Shown: positions 29,808 to 37,891 of the stretch, one piece after another
How positions within the stretch are numbered: position 1 is the stretch's first letter
Layout of the letters: every line of letters begins with the position of its first letter
DNA from: CAYRUZ01 sp964427895
GTDB taxonomy: Bacteria > Patescibacteriota > Gracilibacteria > Peribacterales > Peribacteraceae
Assembly: GCA_964427895.1 (NCBI GenBank)
Contig: CAYRUZ010000009.1
Span: forward strand, 1-41,355
DNA: 41,355 nucleotides
Direction of reading: 5' to 3'
The notes under the pieces: model-generated
Databases searched by the model: none
What the model was told of the DNA's origin: nothing
Seen by the model: only the letters and a program-made list of their open reading frames with translations
Position numbers and translations under genes: made by a program

Positions 29808-30668
29808 ATGCACGAACCTCGTGCAAAACGGAAGCTGCGGTGGCCGACCATTATCGGCATCGTGATCTTCCACCTCGGGGCCGTCGCGGCCATCCCGTAT
29901 TTCTCGTGGACCGGCCTCGTCGTCGCCGCCGTCCTGTACTTCGTCTGCGGATGCCTCGGCGTCTGCGTCGGGTACCACCGACTCTTCACGCACCGGTCCT
30001 TCAAGACGCTGCGCATCGTCCGGTGGGCCCTCGCGCTCTGCGGCAACCTCGCCGGTCAAGGCGGGGTGATCTCATGGGTCGCGTTCCACCGCAAGCATCA
30101 CCGCTACAGCGACACGGACAAAGACCCGCACAGCCCCCATCACGGCGGATTCCTGTGGGCACACATGCTGTGGTTCATTCCGTGGCGCAACCGACAGGAG
30201 GAACAGGAGGTCTTCGACACCTACGCTCCCGACCTCCTGAAAGAGAAGATGCTGCGCGTCATCGATGCCCTCTACCCGTTGTGGCACGCGATGCTGGCGC
30301 TCTTCCTGTTCGCCGCCGGCTGGCTGCTCTGGGACTTCCACATGGGCATCTCGCTCGTTCTCTGGGGGTTCTTCCTCAGAACGGTCGCGATGTTGCACAG
30401 CACATGGGCAGTCAACTCGCTCACGCACATGTGGGGGTACCGCAACTACGACACGACGGATGACAGCCGCAACAACCCCGTCGTGGCGATTCTCGCTTTC
30501 GGCGAAGGGTGGCACAACAACCATCACGGCCACCCGAACCTCGCCAACCACGGCCATCACCGCTGGTGGGAGCTCGACCCGTCCTACTGGGTCATCTGGC
30601 TCCTCGCCCGCTGCAGGCTGGCGTGGGACGTGAAGTACGGCCGGCCCACTCTGCAGACCGTCCACTGA
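29808..30668 (+). CDS. Membrane fatty-acid/acyl-lipid desaturase (delta-9 type)
   Basis: A di-iron membrane desaturase that inserts a cis double bond in an acyl chain. The 286-residue protein has the three His boxes in order: H57RLFTH62, H94RKHH98 and H236NNHH240, plus NSLTH and a late HH. Four membrane helices are arranged in two pairs (~14-52 and ~158-195). Length and boxes match acyl-CoA/acyl-lipid delta-9 desaturases. It has a clear Shine-Dalgarno site (AAAGGAG, 7 nt before the ATG), unlike its leaderless neighbours, and a structured leader. Together these suggest acquisition by transfer or special regulation (for example by temperature). A ferredoxin or other electron donor is not seen nearby. 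Confidence 0.94.
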   Translation: MHEPRAKRKLRWPTIIGIVIFHLGAVAAIPYFSWTGLVVAAVLYFVCGCLGVCVGYHRLFTHRSFKTLRIVRWALALCGNLAGQGGVISWVAFHRKHHRYSDTDKDPHSPHHGGFLWAHMLWFIPWRNRQEEQEVFDTYAPDLLKEKMLRVIDALYPLWHAMLALFLFAAGWLLWDFHMGISLVLWGFFLRTVAMLHSTWAVNSLTHMWGYRNYDTTDDSRNNPVVAILAFGEGWHNNHHGHPNLANHGHHRWWELDPSYWVIWLLARCRLAWDVKYGRPTLQTVH

Positions 30669-30689
30669 TGCAACAACTGAAACGCCCCT

Positions 30690-30720
30690 GAGCGGGGGAA
30701 GGCACACCCTTCCCTCGCTC
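30690..30720. terminator. Hairpin between convergent desaturase and nucleotidyltransferase genes
   Basis: A 13-bp stem (30690-30702 with 30708-30720, one G-U) and a CACAC loop. No T-run is present on either side, so it is a transcript-end or stability structure rather than a textbook terminator. Confidence 0.55.
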
Positions 30721-30722
30721 GT

Positions 30723-31112
30723 TCAGCGTGCCTCACGATGCAGGATGCTGCTCTTGTACTTATGCGGCTCGAACGACTCCGCGCGTTCCACCGCGGCCGG
30801 CAGATCGTCGAGCGTGACGCCGGGCGGGAGCCGTTGATCGTATCCGAGCAGGATGAGGTCCGGCTTGAGCGCGCGGACCGGCGCGAGCACGTCCTGCGGA
30901 TCACCCAGCACCACCGTCGCTTCCGGATACGCCTCCGCGATGGCTTGCCTGCGCTGCTCCTCGTCGAACTTCGCCGTCTTGCCTTTGAAGCGCATGACGT
31001 TCGCATCGCGGGCCACCACTACCATCAATTCACCGCGCTTCTTGGCCTCATCAAAAAGAAAACGATGTCCGGGGTGGAGGCCGTCAAATGTGCCGAACAC
31101 GAGCACGCGCAT
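30723..31112 (-). CDS. Cytidylyltransferase-fold nucleotidyltransferase, RibL-like (possible FAD synthetase)
   Basis: This 129-residue protein is a single nucleotidyltransferase domain. GTFDGLHPGHRFLF carries the HxGH motif (H13, H16). VVVARDANVMRFKGK, the middle VVLGDP, and KPDLILLGYDQ follow, and the SSILH end stands where an SSS/ISTT-type motif is expected. The pattern GTFD..HPGH / ARD.NV..K / LGYDQ is that of the archaeal-type FAD synthetase RibL and close CDP-glycerol-type relatives. The reaction would be FMN + ATP to FAD, but substrate choice cannot be read with certainty. TATGCT lies 8 nt before the ATG. It is the smallest form of the family, without a riboflavin kinase domain. Confidence 0.85.
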   Translation of the reverse strand: MRVLVFGTFDGLHPGHRFLFDEAKKRGELMVVVARDANVMRFKGKTAKFDEEQRRQAIAEAYPEATVVLGDPQDVLAPVRALKPDLILLGYDQRLPPGVTLDDLPAAVERAESFEPHKYKSSILHREAR

Positions 31113-31120
31113 GCGCAGAC

Positions 31121-31126
31121 AGCATA
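31121..31126 (-). promoter_or_regulatory. -10 box TATGCT, near-leaderless ATG
   Basis: TATGCT then 8 nt then ATG 31112 on the minus strand. Confidence 0.4.
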
Positions 31127-31141
31127 GCGGACTTCGCGGGC

Positions 31142-33133
31142 TTACTTGCTCGCGAGATCGATGACGTAGATGCGCTTGTCGTCGGCGACGTAGAGATGGC
31201 TCTCATCGGGATCGACATAGAGATCTTTCAATTTGCCGATCTGCTCGCCTTCCAGCACGTACTGGCGCACGTACGTCGACTCGCCCGTGGGACCGCCGTC
31301 GGTCGTGACGATCACGCGGCCGCCGGCCTCGGACGCGCCGTCGCCGCTGCGCGCGGGCGCGAGGAAGTAGAAGTTCTTGGTCTGCTTCACGATTTTGTAC
31401 GCGTTCTTGAGCGCGTCTGGCGGCAGACGCTTGATGCTGAAGGGTTTTACCTCTCCGCGATAAAAGCTGAGCACTTCTCCGCCCTCCTTGAGCACGTAGA
31501 TGTTCCCGTCGATGGACATGTCGAGGGCGTTGGTCAGATCGCCCGCGACGTTGTACTGCACGCGCTGCGCGAAGCGGTTATTGAGCCGCTCGTATTTGTA
31601 AATCTTCCGCTCGTCGGCCGCGAGGAAGTACAGGTTGCGTTGGTACGTCTCGAGGTCGACGGCATTCACCCACCCGTCGGCGTCGTCCGTCTTCTGCGGC
31701 GTCATCTGGCCGTTCACTTCCTCGACCAGGCTGTTGCCGCTCGTGAGGAAGAGCACCGATTGATAGCGGGGGAACGCCACGCCGTCGACGATGCGCTCGC
31801 CGTCCGACAGCGGCGTCTTGGTATCGACGGAGTTGAGCAGCACGCGGTAGAAGCCGGAAAGGTCGTAGGCCATGAATTCTCCATCGTTGAGGCCGATGAT
31901 GCCTTCGAGCTGCGCGGACGGATCCTTCGCGCCGATGTTCGCGACGACGCGCGGTGACGTGACGCGCAGGATGTTGTTGAGCTCCTCGCGCTTGCTCATG
32001 ATGCGGTCGAGCAGTTCCAGGGCCTCGGCCCGGTACAGGCCGCTCTCGTTGTCGCGCACTTGTTTGGCGCGTTCTTCTGCCTGGGACAAAATGGCATTGG
32101 CCGAATCGGTGTCGCCGATGATGCGGCGGTTATCCGCGGTCTTCAGCTGGTCTTCGATCTGCGCGACGAGCTGCTCGAGTTCCGCCTTCGTCTTGCTCCG
32201 CTGACTGCTGGTGAAGAGGTGCATCATCGTCCAAAGGATGATGAGCACGGCGATGGCGCCCGCGAGAAGAAGAAGATGTGCGCGCTTCTTGCGCTTGGGA
32301 TGTGCCAAGTCGGACAGGAACATCTTCCAGCGCTCCTGCCCCTGTTTTACCCAGTCGGCAGAGGCGAGAGGTTTGACCGCCGACACCGCCGCTGCGGCGG
32401 CTTTGCCCGCCAAGGCCTTGCTGGCGGATCCGATGTGTGCCGCGCTTGGCATGGACGGGCGCTTTGCGCGGGCGCGGGCAGCCGGAGCCGGGCGTTCCGG
32501 CTTTTCCTGCTCTTCCGTCTGCAGCGCGCCGATGAAATACGCAGCAACGGCGGCGCGCTCTCCTTCGGATTCCAGTGCGTGAACCAATTCCGCAACGAGG
32601 TCTTTTTGATGGTGCGCCTTGGCGGCAAGCTGCACGGGTGTAAGCGAACGAAGCAGCCGCTGCGTGGAGAGGATGACGATGTCCTTCGATTCAACTTCTC
32701 CCGATGCGATGTGCACGAATGCGGGCGTCGGGCGGCCACCGACATACTCCGTCACCTGCGACGCCGTTCCGCGACGCACCAGATACGCCTCCGCGCGGCC
32801 GGCATGCGACACGTGCACGAGGCCATTGGGCTCGACGATGGACAGCACCATGTGCACCTCGCGTACGGCACCGGCGAGCAATACACCTTTCAGCAGGCCG
32901 TTCAATTCCTTCAGAGTGCTGTCGAGACGTGCCGCCGCCTCACCTTCCGTCTCAAGCAGCGCGTGCTGCACGACCAGTTCGCACTCCTGCTCCAAGCGCT
33001 TCGCATCCGCGGCATCCGCGTGGATTTCCATCAGGAAACACACCTTTTCGCCATGCACGGACGTGAACGGCAGCGACATTGCCGAAACGCCCCGCGCGCT
33101 CTTGGTTTGGCCCGTCCGGACTGTGACGTCCAT
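31142..33133 (-). CDS. PP2C-like domain, membrane helix and extracellular propeller-like protein
   Basis: The protein is 663 residues. The N-terminal ~200 residues resemble a PP2C-type phosphatase fold (MVLSIVEPNGLVHVSHAGRAEAYLVRRG in pieces, then DIVILSTQRLLRSLTP). The metal-binding Asp motifs (DGxGG) are not seen, so it is probably a pseudophosphatase. An Ala/Pro/Lys linker (~205-285), one membrane helix (~286-307) and a coiled coil (~312-362) follow. The C-terminal ~270 residues have repeated beta strands (VDGVAFPRYQSVLFLTSGN, NLYFLAADERKIYKYE, NIYVLKEGGEVLSFY, DESHLYVADDKRIYVIDL in pieces), propeller-like. It may pass an outside signal to an inside binding module. The start is uncertain: ATG 33133 has TAGCCT 10 nt upstream; ATG 33142 and TTG 33172 are alternatives. 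Confidence 0.75.
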   Translation of the reverse strand: MDVTVRTGQTKSARGVSAMSLPFTSVHGEKVCFLMEIHADAADAKRLEQECELVVQHALLETEGEAAARLDSTLKELNGLLKGVLLAGAVREVHMVLSIVEPNGLVHVSHAGRAEAYLVRRGTASQVTEYVGGRPTPAFVHIASGEVESKDIVILSTQRLLRSLTPVQLAAKAHHQKDLVAELVHALESEGERAAVAAYFIGALQTEEQEKPERPAPAARARAKRPSMPSAAHIGSASKALAGKAAAAAVSAVKPLASADWVKQGQERWKMFLSDLAHPKRKKRAHLLLLAGAIAVLIILWTMMHLFTSSQRSKTKAELEQLVAQIEDQLKTADNRRIIGDTDSANAILSQAEERAKQVRDNESGLYRAEALELLDRIMSKREELNNILRVTSPRVVANIGAKDPSAQLEGIIGLNDGEFMAYDLSGFYRVLLNSVDTKTPLSDGERIVDGVAFPRYQSVLFLTSGNSLVEEVNGQMTPQKTDDADGWVNAVDLETYQRNLYFLAADERKIYKYERLNNRFAQRVQYNVAGDLTNALDMSIDGNIYVLKEGGEVLSFYRGEVKPFSIKRLPPDALKNAYKIVKQTKNFYFLAPARSGDGASEAGGRVIVTTDGGPTGESTYVRQYVLEGEQIGKLKDLYVDPDESHLYVADDKRIYVIDLASK

Positions 33134-33291
33134 ACGGCGCATCAGGCTACCGACGCAGGCGGGCGCCAGCAAGGCGAGCAGGCTGACTTCTTCGCGTGCA
33201 CGCGAGGCGGATTTCTCTACCTAAATCAAAAAAACGAAATAAAAATTTGTTAATCCTAAGCCAAAAAAACAGCGCATCGACATTGGAAGGC

Positions 33292-33320
33292 TTGCCAAAC
33301 AACCCCCTGGGGAGTACAGT
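33292..33320 (+). promoter_or_regulatory. Promoter of the RNase J gene
   Basis: -35 TTGCCA (33292-33297), 17-bp spacer, -10 TACAGT (33315-33320), then a ~27-nt leader without a Shine-Dalgarno site. Confidence 0.65.
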
Positions 33321-33353
33321 GATGTCAGTTACCCTTTATTTCCAAACAGTTAC

Positions 33354-35270
33354 ATGAAATCGGTGAAAGAATGGATGCAGCGCCAATTCGCTGCACCGCA
33401 GGGCACTCCTACGGGAGATCGGCCCGCTTCGGCGCATGTTCCGGATCCATCCGGCAGCATTCCGCCTCCTCCCCACACGTTCAACCAGAACCAACAGGGA
33501 AAGCGCCACCGCCGCCGCAGGGGCGGACGCGGAGGCGGACAGAACACCACTGGCGGACAGCGTCCGCAGAACCAGCCACAGGTAATGCCCGCTGAGGGTA
33601 AGGGTCTGCCGCTCAAGCTCTACCCGCTCGGCGGATTCGAGCAGGTTGGTCGCAACTGCTTCGTCCTCGACGTCGACGGCGATCTCTACATCATCGACCT
33701 GGGACTGCAGTTCCCGGACGAGGACATGCCGGGCATCGACTATCTCATCCCGGACGTGTCCGGATTGAAGGGACGCGAGAACCGCATCAAGGCCGTGCTC
33801 TTCACGCACGGGCACCTCGACCACATCGGCGCGGTGCAACACCTGCTGCCCACGTTGCACTTCCCGCCGTGCTACGGCACCAAGCTGACCATGGCCTTCG
33901 TGAAGAAGCGCCTGGAGGAAGAGCACCTCACGCAGAAAGCCCGCCTGACGTCGGTCGAATTCGGTCAGCGCATCAAGATCGGCCGCGTCGAAGTGGAATT
34001 CCTGCGCGTCACGCACAGCATCCCCGACAGCGCCGCCATCGCCGTGCACACGCCGTACGGCACCATCGTGCACACGGGCGACTTCAAGTTCGACTTAACC
34101 CCGAACAACGAACCGCCGGCTGACTTCCAGCGTCTCGCGGAACTCGGCAACAAGGGCGTGCTCGCCATCATCGGCGACTCAACCAACGCGCGTAAGCCGG
34201 GCTACAGCATGAGCGAACGCGAAATCAGCCAGACCATCCGCGGTTTCATCCGCGATGCGAAGGGCCGCCTGATCATCTCGACCTTCAGCTCACTGCTGAA
34301 CCGCATCCAGATGATCATCGACCACGCGAAAGACTTTAATCGCAAGATCTTCATCTCCGGCCGCAGCATGGAGATGAACATCGAGATCGCGCAGAACTTG
34401 GGATACCTCAAGGCGCCGCGCGGCATGATCCGCAAAGTCGGACCCGGCATGGAAAAGCTGCCGGACAACGAAGTGCTCATCATCACGACGGGCAGCCAGG
34501 GCGAGGAAGTCGCCGGCTTGGCCCGCATGGGACTGGGTACGCACCGCCAGGTGAGCGTGCAGAAGGGCGACACCGTCGTCCTCAGCAGTAACCCCATCGT
34601 GGGCAACGAGCGCGCCGTCGCCAAGGTGGTGAACAACCTCTATCTCAAGGGCGCCACGGTGAAGCAGAACAGCGAGTTCGCGCTGCACACGACCGGCCAC
34701 GGACACGCGGGAGACATCCTGCTCATGCACCGCTTGGTGCGTGCTCGTCACGTCATCCCGGAACACGGCGAGCCGGCCATGCGCGCGGCACACGGCGACC
34801 TCGCCAAGACCATCGGCTACGAGGATAACCAGGTGCACCTGCTCGCGAACGGCGAAGTACTCGAGTTCGACACGCAGGGCAACGCCCGCCGCAGCAAGCA
34901 CAAGATGCCGATGCGCGACGTGATCATCGACGGACGCAGCAGCGCGGGCGAAGGCCAGCGCATCATGACGGACCGCAAGATCATGGGCGGCAGCGGCGTG
35001 ACGATCGTCCTGCTGCGCGCCTACACCGACAGCGGCCGCTTGGTCGGCGACCCCGACATCATCACGCGCGGATTGCTCTACGGCACCGAACAGGGCGATA
35101 TCACGCGCGAAATCGCACAGGTGGCGAAGAAGGCGTACGACGAGGAACTCGGCCGCGGTGTCCGCGAGCGCAAGGACCTCAAGCGCGCCGTCACCGGAGC
35201 GCTGTTCCGCTACTTCGACCGCAAGCTCGACCGCGAACCGATGATCGTTCCGGTCATCGTGGACGTGTGA
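33354..35270 (+). CDS. rnj: Ribonuclease J with Arg/Gly-rich N-terminal extension
   Basis: A metallo-beta-lactamase/beta-CASP RNase with 5'-3' exo- and endonuclease activity in mRNA decay and rRNA maturation. The 638 residues split into a disordered ~85-residue extension and the RNase J core. The extension contains RHRRRRGGRGGG and Pro/Asn/Gln-rich parts. In the core, THGHLDH (H152, H154, D156, H157) binds two metals, TGDFKFD is motif 3, and GDSTNA, SGRSMEMN and GHAHAGD-like (TGHGHAGD) follow in order. The C-terminal domain ends near MIVPVIVDV. The catalytic set is complete. The basic extension probably binds RNA; it is not part of standard RNase J (~555 residues). Followed by a tight terminator. 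Confidence 0.96.
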   Translation: MKSVKEWMQRQFAAPQGTPTGDRPASAHVPDPSGSIPPPPHTFNQNQQGKRHRRRRGGRGGGQNTTGGQRPQNQPQVMPAEGKGLPLKLYPLGGFEQVGRNCFVLDVDGDLYIIDLGLQFPDEDMPGIDYLIPDVSGLKGRENRIKAVLFTHGHLDHIGAVQHLLPTLHFPPCYGTKLTMAFVKKRLEEEHLTQKARLTSVEFGQRIKIGRVEVEFLRVTHSIPDSAAIAVHTPYGTIVHTGDFKFDLTPNNEPPADFQRLAELGNKGVLAIIGDSTNARKPGYSMSEREISQTIRGFIRDAKGRLIISTFSSLLNRIQMIIDHAKDFNRKIFISGRSMEMNIEIAQNLGYLKAPRGMIRKVGPGMEKLPDNEVLIITTGSQGEEVAGLARMGLGTHRQVSVQKGDTVVLSSNPIVGNERAVAKVVNNLYLKGATVKQNSEFALHTTGHGHAGDILLMHRLVRARHVIPEHGEPAMRAAHGDLAKTIGYEDNQVHLLANGEVLEFDTQGNARRSKHKMPMRDVIIDGRSSAGEGQRIMTDRKIMGGSGVTIVLLRAYTDSGRLVGDPDIITRGLLYGTEQGDITREIAQVAKKAYDEELGRGVRERKDLKRAVTGALFRYFDRKLDREPMIVPVIVDV

Positions 35271-35292
35271 CAACGAAGAAGACTGCGAAAGT

Positions 35293-35316
35293 GAGGAGCC
35301 TTGGGGCTCCTCTTTT
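35293..35316 (+). terminator. Terminator of the RNase J gene
   Basis: GAGGAGCC-TTGG-GGCTCCTC, an 8-bp perfect stem, followed by TTTT. The next gene's -10 begins only 3 nt later. Confidence 0.9.
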
Positions 35317-35318
35317 CG

Positions 35319-35324
35319 TATACT
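35319..35324 (+). promoter_or_regulatory. -10 box TATACT of the HAD gene
   Basis: TATACT directly after the RNase J terminator, 8 nt before ATG 35333. Confidence 0.55.
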
Positions 35325-35332
35325 GGCACCCC

Positions 35333-35953
35333 ATGCCGTTCTCCGCCGTCCTCTTCGACCTCGATGGCACGCTCATCAACAGCATCCCCGCGTGGGCTGC
35401 CGCCACGCGCAAAGGATTGTCGGATTGCGCGGTGGAGATGACCGACGAGGAGCACGCCAGCCTCGCGTATCTCGCACTGAGTGATTGTCTCTTTGCGAAA
35501 GGCCACGATCAAACGATGGTCGACCGGGTGTGCACCGCGCGCGATGCGTACCTCCCGGATCTTCTGACGGAACTGACCGTATGGTACGACGATGCCATCG
35601 ACACCATCGGGGCGCTCAAGCACCTGCCGACGGCGGTAGTGACGAGCGCGCACAGGGCAGCCGTCGACGTCGTGCACCGATCGCTCGGCATCCGCGACCA
35701 TTTTGACACGTTCGTCGTGTGGGAGGACGTCTTTCCGCGATACAAACCGCATCCCTATCCTCTCCAGTTGGCGGCCCAAAAACTCGGTGTGAACGTGGAA
35801 GATTGCCTCTACATCGGCGATACGCTCCCGGACGTGCGTTGCGCGAACAACGCCGGCGCAACAAGCTGCCAGATCGTGCGGCCGCACGCCCCGAAAGAGG
35901 ACGAAGCCGCGCACCACATCACCGCGCTGTCGGAGCTTTTACTCCTGGTCTGA
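35333..35953 (+). CDS. HAD-superfamily phosphatase (phosphoglycolate-phosphatase-like)
   Basis: A 206-residue soluble hydrolase. HAD motif I is FDLDGTL (D9, D11), with a helical cap after it (~15-80). Motif II is VVTSAH, motif III is the K in YKPHPYP, and motif IV is IGDTLPDVRCANNAG. These match the beta-phosphoglucomutase/Gph-like subgroup that removes phosphate from small sugar phosphates or nucleotides. The substrate is open. An in-frame GTG 22 codons upstream overlaps the RNase J terminator; ATG 35333 after TATACT is the better start. The 3' end overlaps the convergent gene by 15 nt. Confidence 0.9.
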   Translation: MPFSAVLFDLDGTLINSIPAWAAATRKGLSDCAVEMTDEEHASLAYLALSDCLFAKGHDQTMVDRVCTARDAYLPDLLTELTVWYDDAIDTIGALKHLPTAVVTSAHRAAVDVVHRSLGIRDHFDTFVVWEDVFPRYKPHPYPLQLAAQKLGVNVEDCLYIGDTLPDVRCANNAGATSCQIVRPHAPKEDEAAHHITALSELLLLV

Positions 35954-36508
35954 CACTTCCTCTTCCTCTGGCGACGGATCCTGCCGCGGCACGATGCGCT
36001 CGTAGAGTTTGCGCGTGAAGCGCTCGAGGGAATCTTCGCCGGGAAAATCCATAAAGTCGCAATGTTCGGAACTCCCCATCGCGAGGTGATACCACGCGTA
36101 ACGTTTGTGGTCGGGGTACCGAGTGCGCAAGTCCGCGAGCTTCGCCTCCAATTCGCGCAGCACGACTGGATAATCCGTCTTGAGGCGCGCGACGAACTGT
36201 TCGACCGAATCTCCTCCCGGATAATCGGCGAAATCTTCCTGTCGGGGCCTGCTGATGCTGCTGCCGATGAGCGTGTGTCTCCAGAGATTCGTCGTCTCTT
36301 GGGGGTATTTGCGCTTCAAACGCGCGTCTTCCTGCATGATGATCGTCTGATACACCTGCAACGCCGTCATCATCCGGTAGACATCCGGGACAGAGGTCGC
36401 GAGCGCCATCACGTCGTTCACTTCGCGCTTCATGCCCTTCAACTTCACCAATTGCGCGGCGACGTACTGCGGGTCCGTGTAATCGAGGGGGTTGACGTAT
36501 TCGAGCAT
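35939..36508 (-). CDS. Hypothetical protein with a duplicated DF.D.PG.DS.E.F motif
   Basis: A 189-residue soluble protein, unrecognised. It starts MLEYVNPLDYTDPQYVAAQLVKLKG in pieces and is mostly helical. Two copies of a short motif are visible: DFADYPGGDSVEQFVARL (~93-110) and DFMDFPGEDSLERFTRKL (~152-169). They suggest an internal duplication of ~60 residues. The C-terminus is very acidic (SPEEEEVSDQE). The promoter is close to consensus (TTGACA, 16 bp, TATAAA), and its -35 lies inside the last codons of pyrC. The frame is open far upstream on this strand, but that part is antisense-type sequence within pyrC. The stop overlaps the HAD gene. Confidence 0.78.
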   Translation of the reverse strand: MLEYVNPLDYTDPQYVAAQLVKLKGMKREVNDVMALATSVPDVYRMMTALQVYQTIIMQEDARLKRKYPQETTNLWRHTLIGSSISRPRQEDFADYPGGDSVEQFVARLKTDYPVVLRELEAKLADLRTRYPDHKRYAWYHLAMGSSEHCDFMDFPGEDSLERFTRKLYERIVPRQDPSPEEEEVSDQE

Positions 36509-36515
36509 TATTCTA

Positions 36516-36543
36516 TTTATATATATTTTTCTCAGATTGTCAA
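36516..36543 (-). promoter_or_regulatory. Near-consensus promoter embedded in the 3' end of pyrC
   Basis: Minus strand: -35 TTGACA (36543-36538) inside the final pyrC codons, 16-bp spacer, -10 TATAAA (36521-36516), then 7 nt to the ATG of the 189-aa gene. Confidence 0.75.
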
Positions 36544-37818
36544 GATATCGGCGATGGCTCCACGAAGCGTCCAATGCTCGAACGGCGACCATCCGCAGTG
36601 TGCTTTTATCATCGATCGCTCCAAGGTCCACTGCCGGTTCGGATCGACGAGGAGCAGCGTGCCCTCCCCGCCCGCGGTGGGATCGCTCTTGCCCAAATGG
36701 AAAATGCGATTGGGATTCTCGTAGCACAAGCGGACGATATCGGAGTACGTGAGGCGGAACGTCGGCGGCACGGCCGCGGTGGGATGAGGCCAGCGGCCGG
36801 ATGCCGCGGTGAGGAGCAGCGGCACCATGGTTTCGACGCCGGGCATGCCGCTGGGCGCGGCGAGCGGTTCGGGATTGGCCTTCTCTTCGAGCGTATGGGG
36901 GGCGTGGTCGGTCGAGACGCAGTCGACCGTGCCGTCGGCGATGCCCGCCCACAGCGCGTCGCGGTGTTCGCGGGTACGCAACGGCGGATTCATCTTGCAA
37001 AGGGTGCCGAGCGTCTCGAAGTCCTCGACGGTGAGGAAGAGGTGCTGGGGAGCGACCTCGCACGTGACATGCAGCCCTTCGGCTTTCGCTGCGCGGACGA
37101 TATCGAGCCCTCCCGCGGTGGAGAGATGGGCCACATGCAGATGCGCATGCGTCTGACGCGCAATTTCGACGGCGCTGAGGATGGAGGCCACTTCGGCTTC
37201 CGGCGGTCTGCGCAGGGGGTGCGCCGCGACATCTGTGCGCGTCACAGAGGCGGCGGCTTTGGCATTGATCTCGGGATCTTCGCAGTGACAGACCACGGTC
37301 GTGCGCGTCTGCGCGCACAGGGCGAAAACGTCGGGCACGAGCGCGGCATCGACCTTCTGATTGCCGGTGGAATGATCGAGGTACAGCTTCACCCCGCAAC
37401 ACCGCTTGCGCAGGCGCTGCAACTCGGCGGCATCACCCGTGAGCAAATCGCGCAGCGCGGCCAAATGCGCCGCCTCTGTGACGCCGAAGAAAAAGCGGAT
37501 ATCGCATTCGCGGATGTCCCCGCTTCGGCGCACTTTGTCGGCGAGCGCGGCGACCGTGACCGTCGGGGGATTGGTATTGGGCATTTCACACACCGTCGTC
37601 ACCCCTCCGGCGCGGGCGGCGATCGCTTCGCTCTGCATCGTGGCTTTGTGCGGAAACCCGGGATCGCGGAAGTGCACGTGACAATCGATCAGTCCCGGCA
37701 ATGCCAGCAATCCGTCGCCGTCGATCGTCCGATCACTTTCGCCGGGCAGCAACAAATCGCGCTTTTCCTGCCCGTGGGCCGATACAACCGTTACGCCGCG
37801 GATGAGGGTCTGTGCCAT
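36532..37818 (-). CDS. pyrC: Dihydroorotase
   Basis: Closes carbamoyl-aspartate to dihydroorotate, step 3 of pyrimidine synthesis. The 428-residue amidohydrolase fold has metal ligands H47 and H49 in CHVHFRDPG, the carboxylated K144 in GVKLYLDHS, H178 in VVCHCED, H231 in HVAHLST and D304 in STDHAPH. MNPPLR, the substrate-binding segment, is present. All match the type I (multifunctional/PyrC-B. subtilis-like) class. The frame is open upstream; ATG 37818 fits the family and follows TACAGT by 8 nt. It is divergent from the 213-aa gene and close to pyrB, but not in one operon with it. Confidence 0.96.
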   Translation of the reverse strand: MAQTLIRGVTVVSAHGQEKRDLLLPGESDRTIDGDGLLALPGLIDCHVHFRDPGFPHKATMQSEAIAARAGGVTTVCEMPNTNPPTVTVAALADKVRRSGDIRECDIRFFFGVTEAAHLAALRDLLTGDAAELQRLRKRCCGVKLYLDHSTGNQKVDAALVPDVFALCAQTRTTVVCHCEDPEINAKAAASVTRTDVAAHPLRRPPEAEVASILSAVEIARQTHAHLHVAHLSTAGGLDIVRAAKAEGLHVTCEVAPQHLFLTVEDFETLGTLCKMNPPLRTREHRDALWAGIADGTVDCVSTDHAPHTLEEKANPEPLAAPSGMPGVETMVPLLLTAASGRWPHPTAAVPPTFRLTYSDIVRLCYENPNRIFHLGKSDPTAGGEGTLLLVDPNRQWTLERSMIKAHCGWSPFEHWTLRGAIADILTI

Positions 37819-37826
37819 CACCGTGT

Positions 37827-37832
37827 ACTGTA
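37827..37832 (-). promoter_or_regulatory. -10 box TACAGT (pyrC)
   Basis: Minus strand, 8 nt before ATG 37818. Confidence 0.4.
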
Positions 37833-37857
37833 GCGTGGAAAAGGCGAGCCGAAATGA

Positions 37858-37885
37858 TTGCCAAATACCCATAATATTGTATTGT
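37858..37885 (+). promoter_or_regulatory. Promoter of the 213-aa gene, leaderless GTG
   Basis: -35 TTGCCA (37858-37863), 16-bp spacer, -10 TATTGT (37880-37885), TCTTCC, then GTG 37892. Confidence 0.6.
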
Positions 37886-37891
37886 TCTTCC

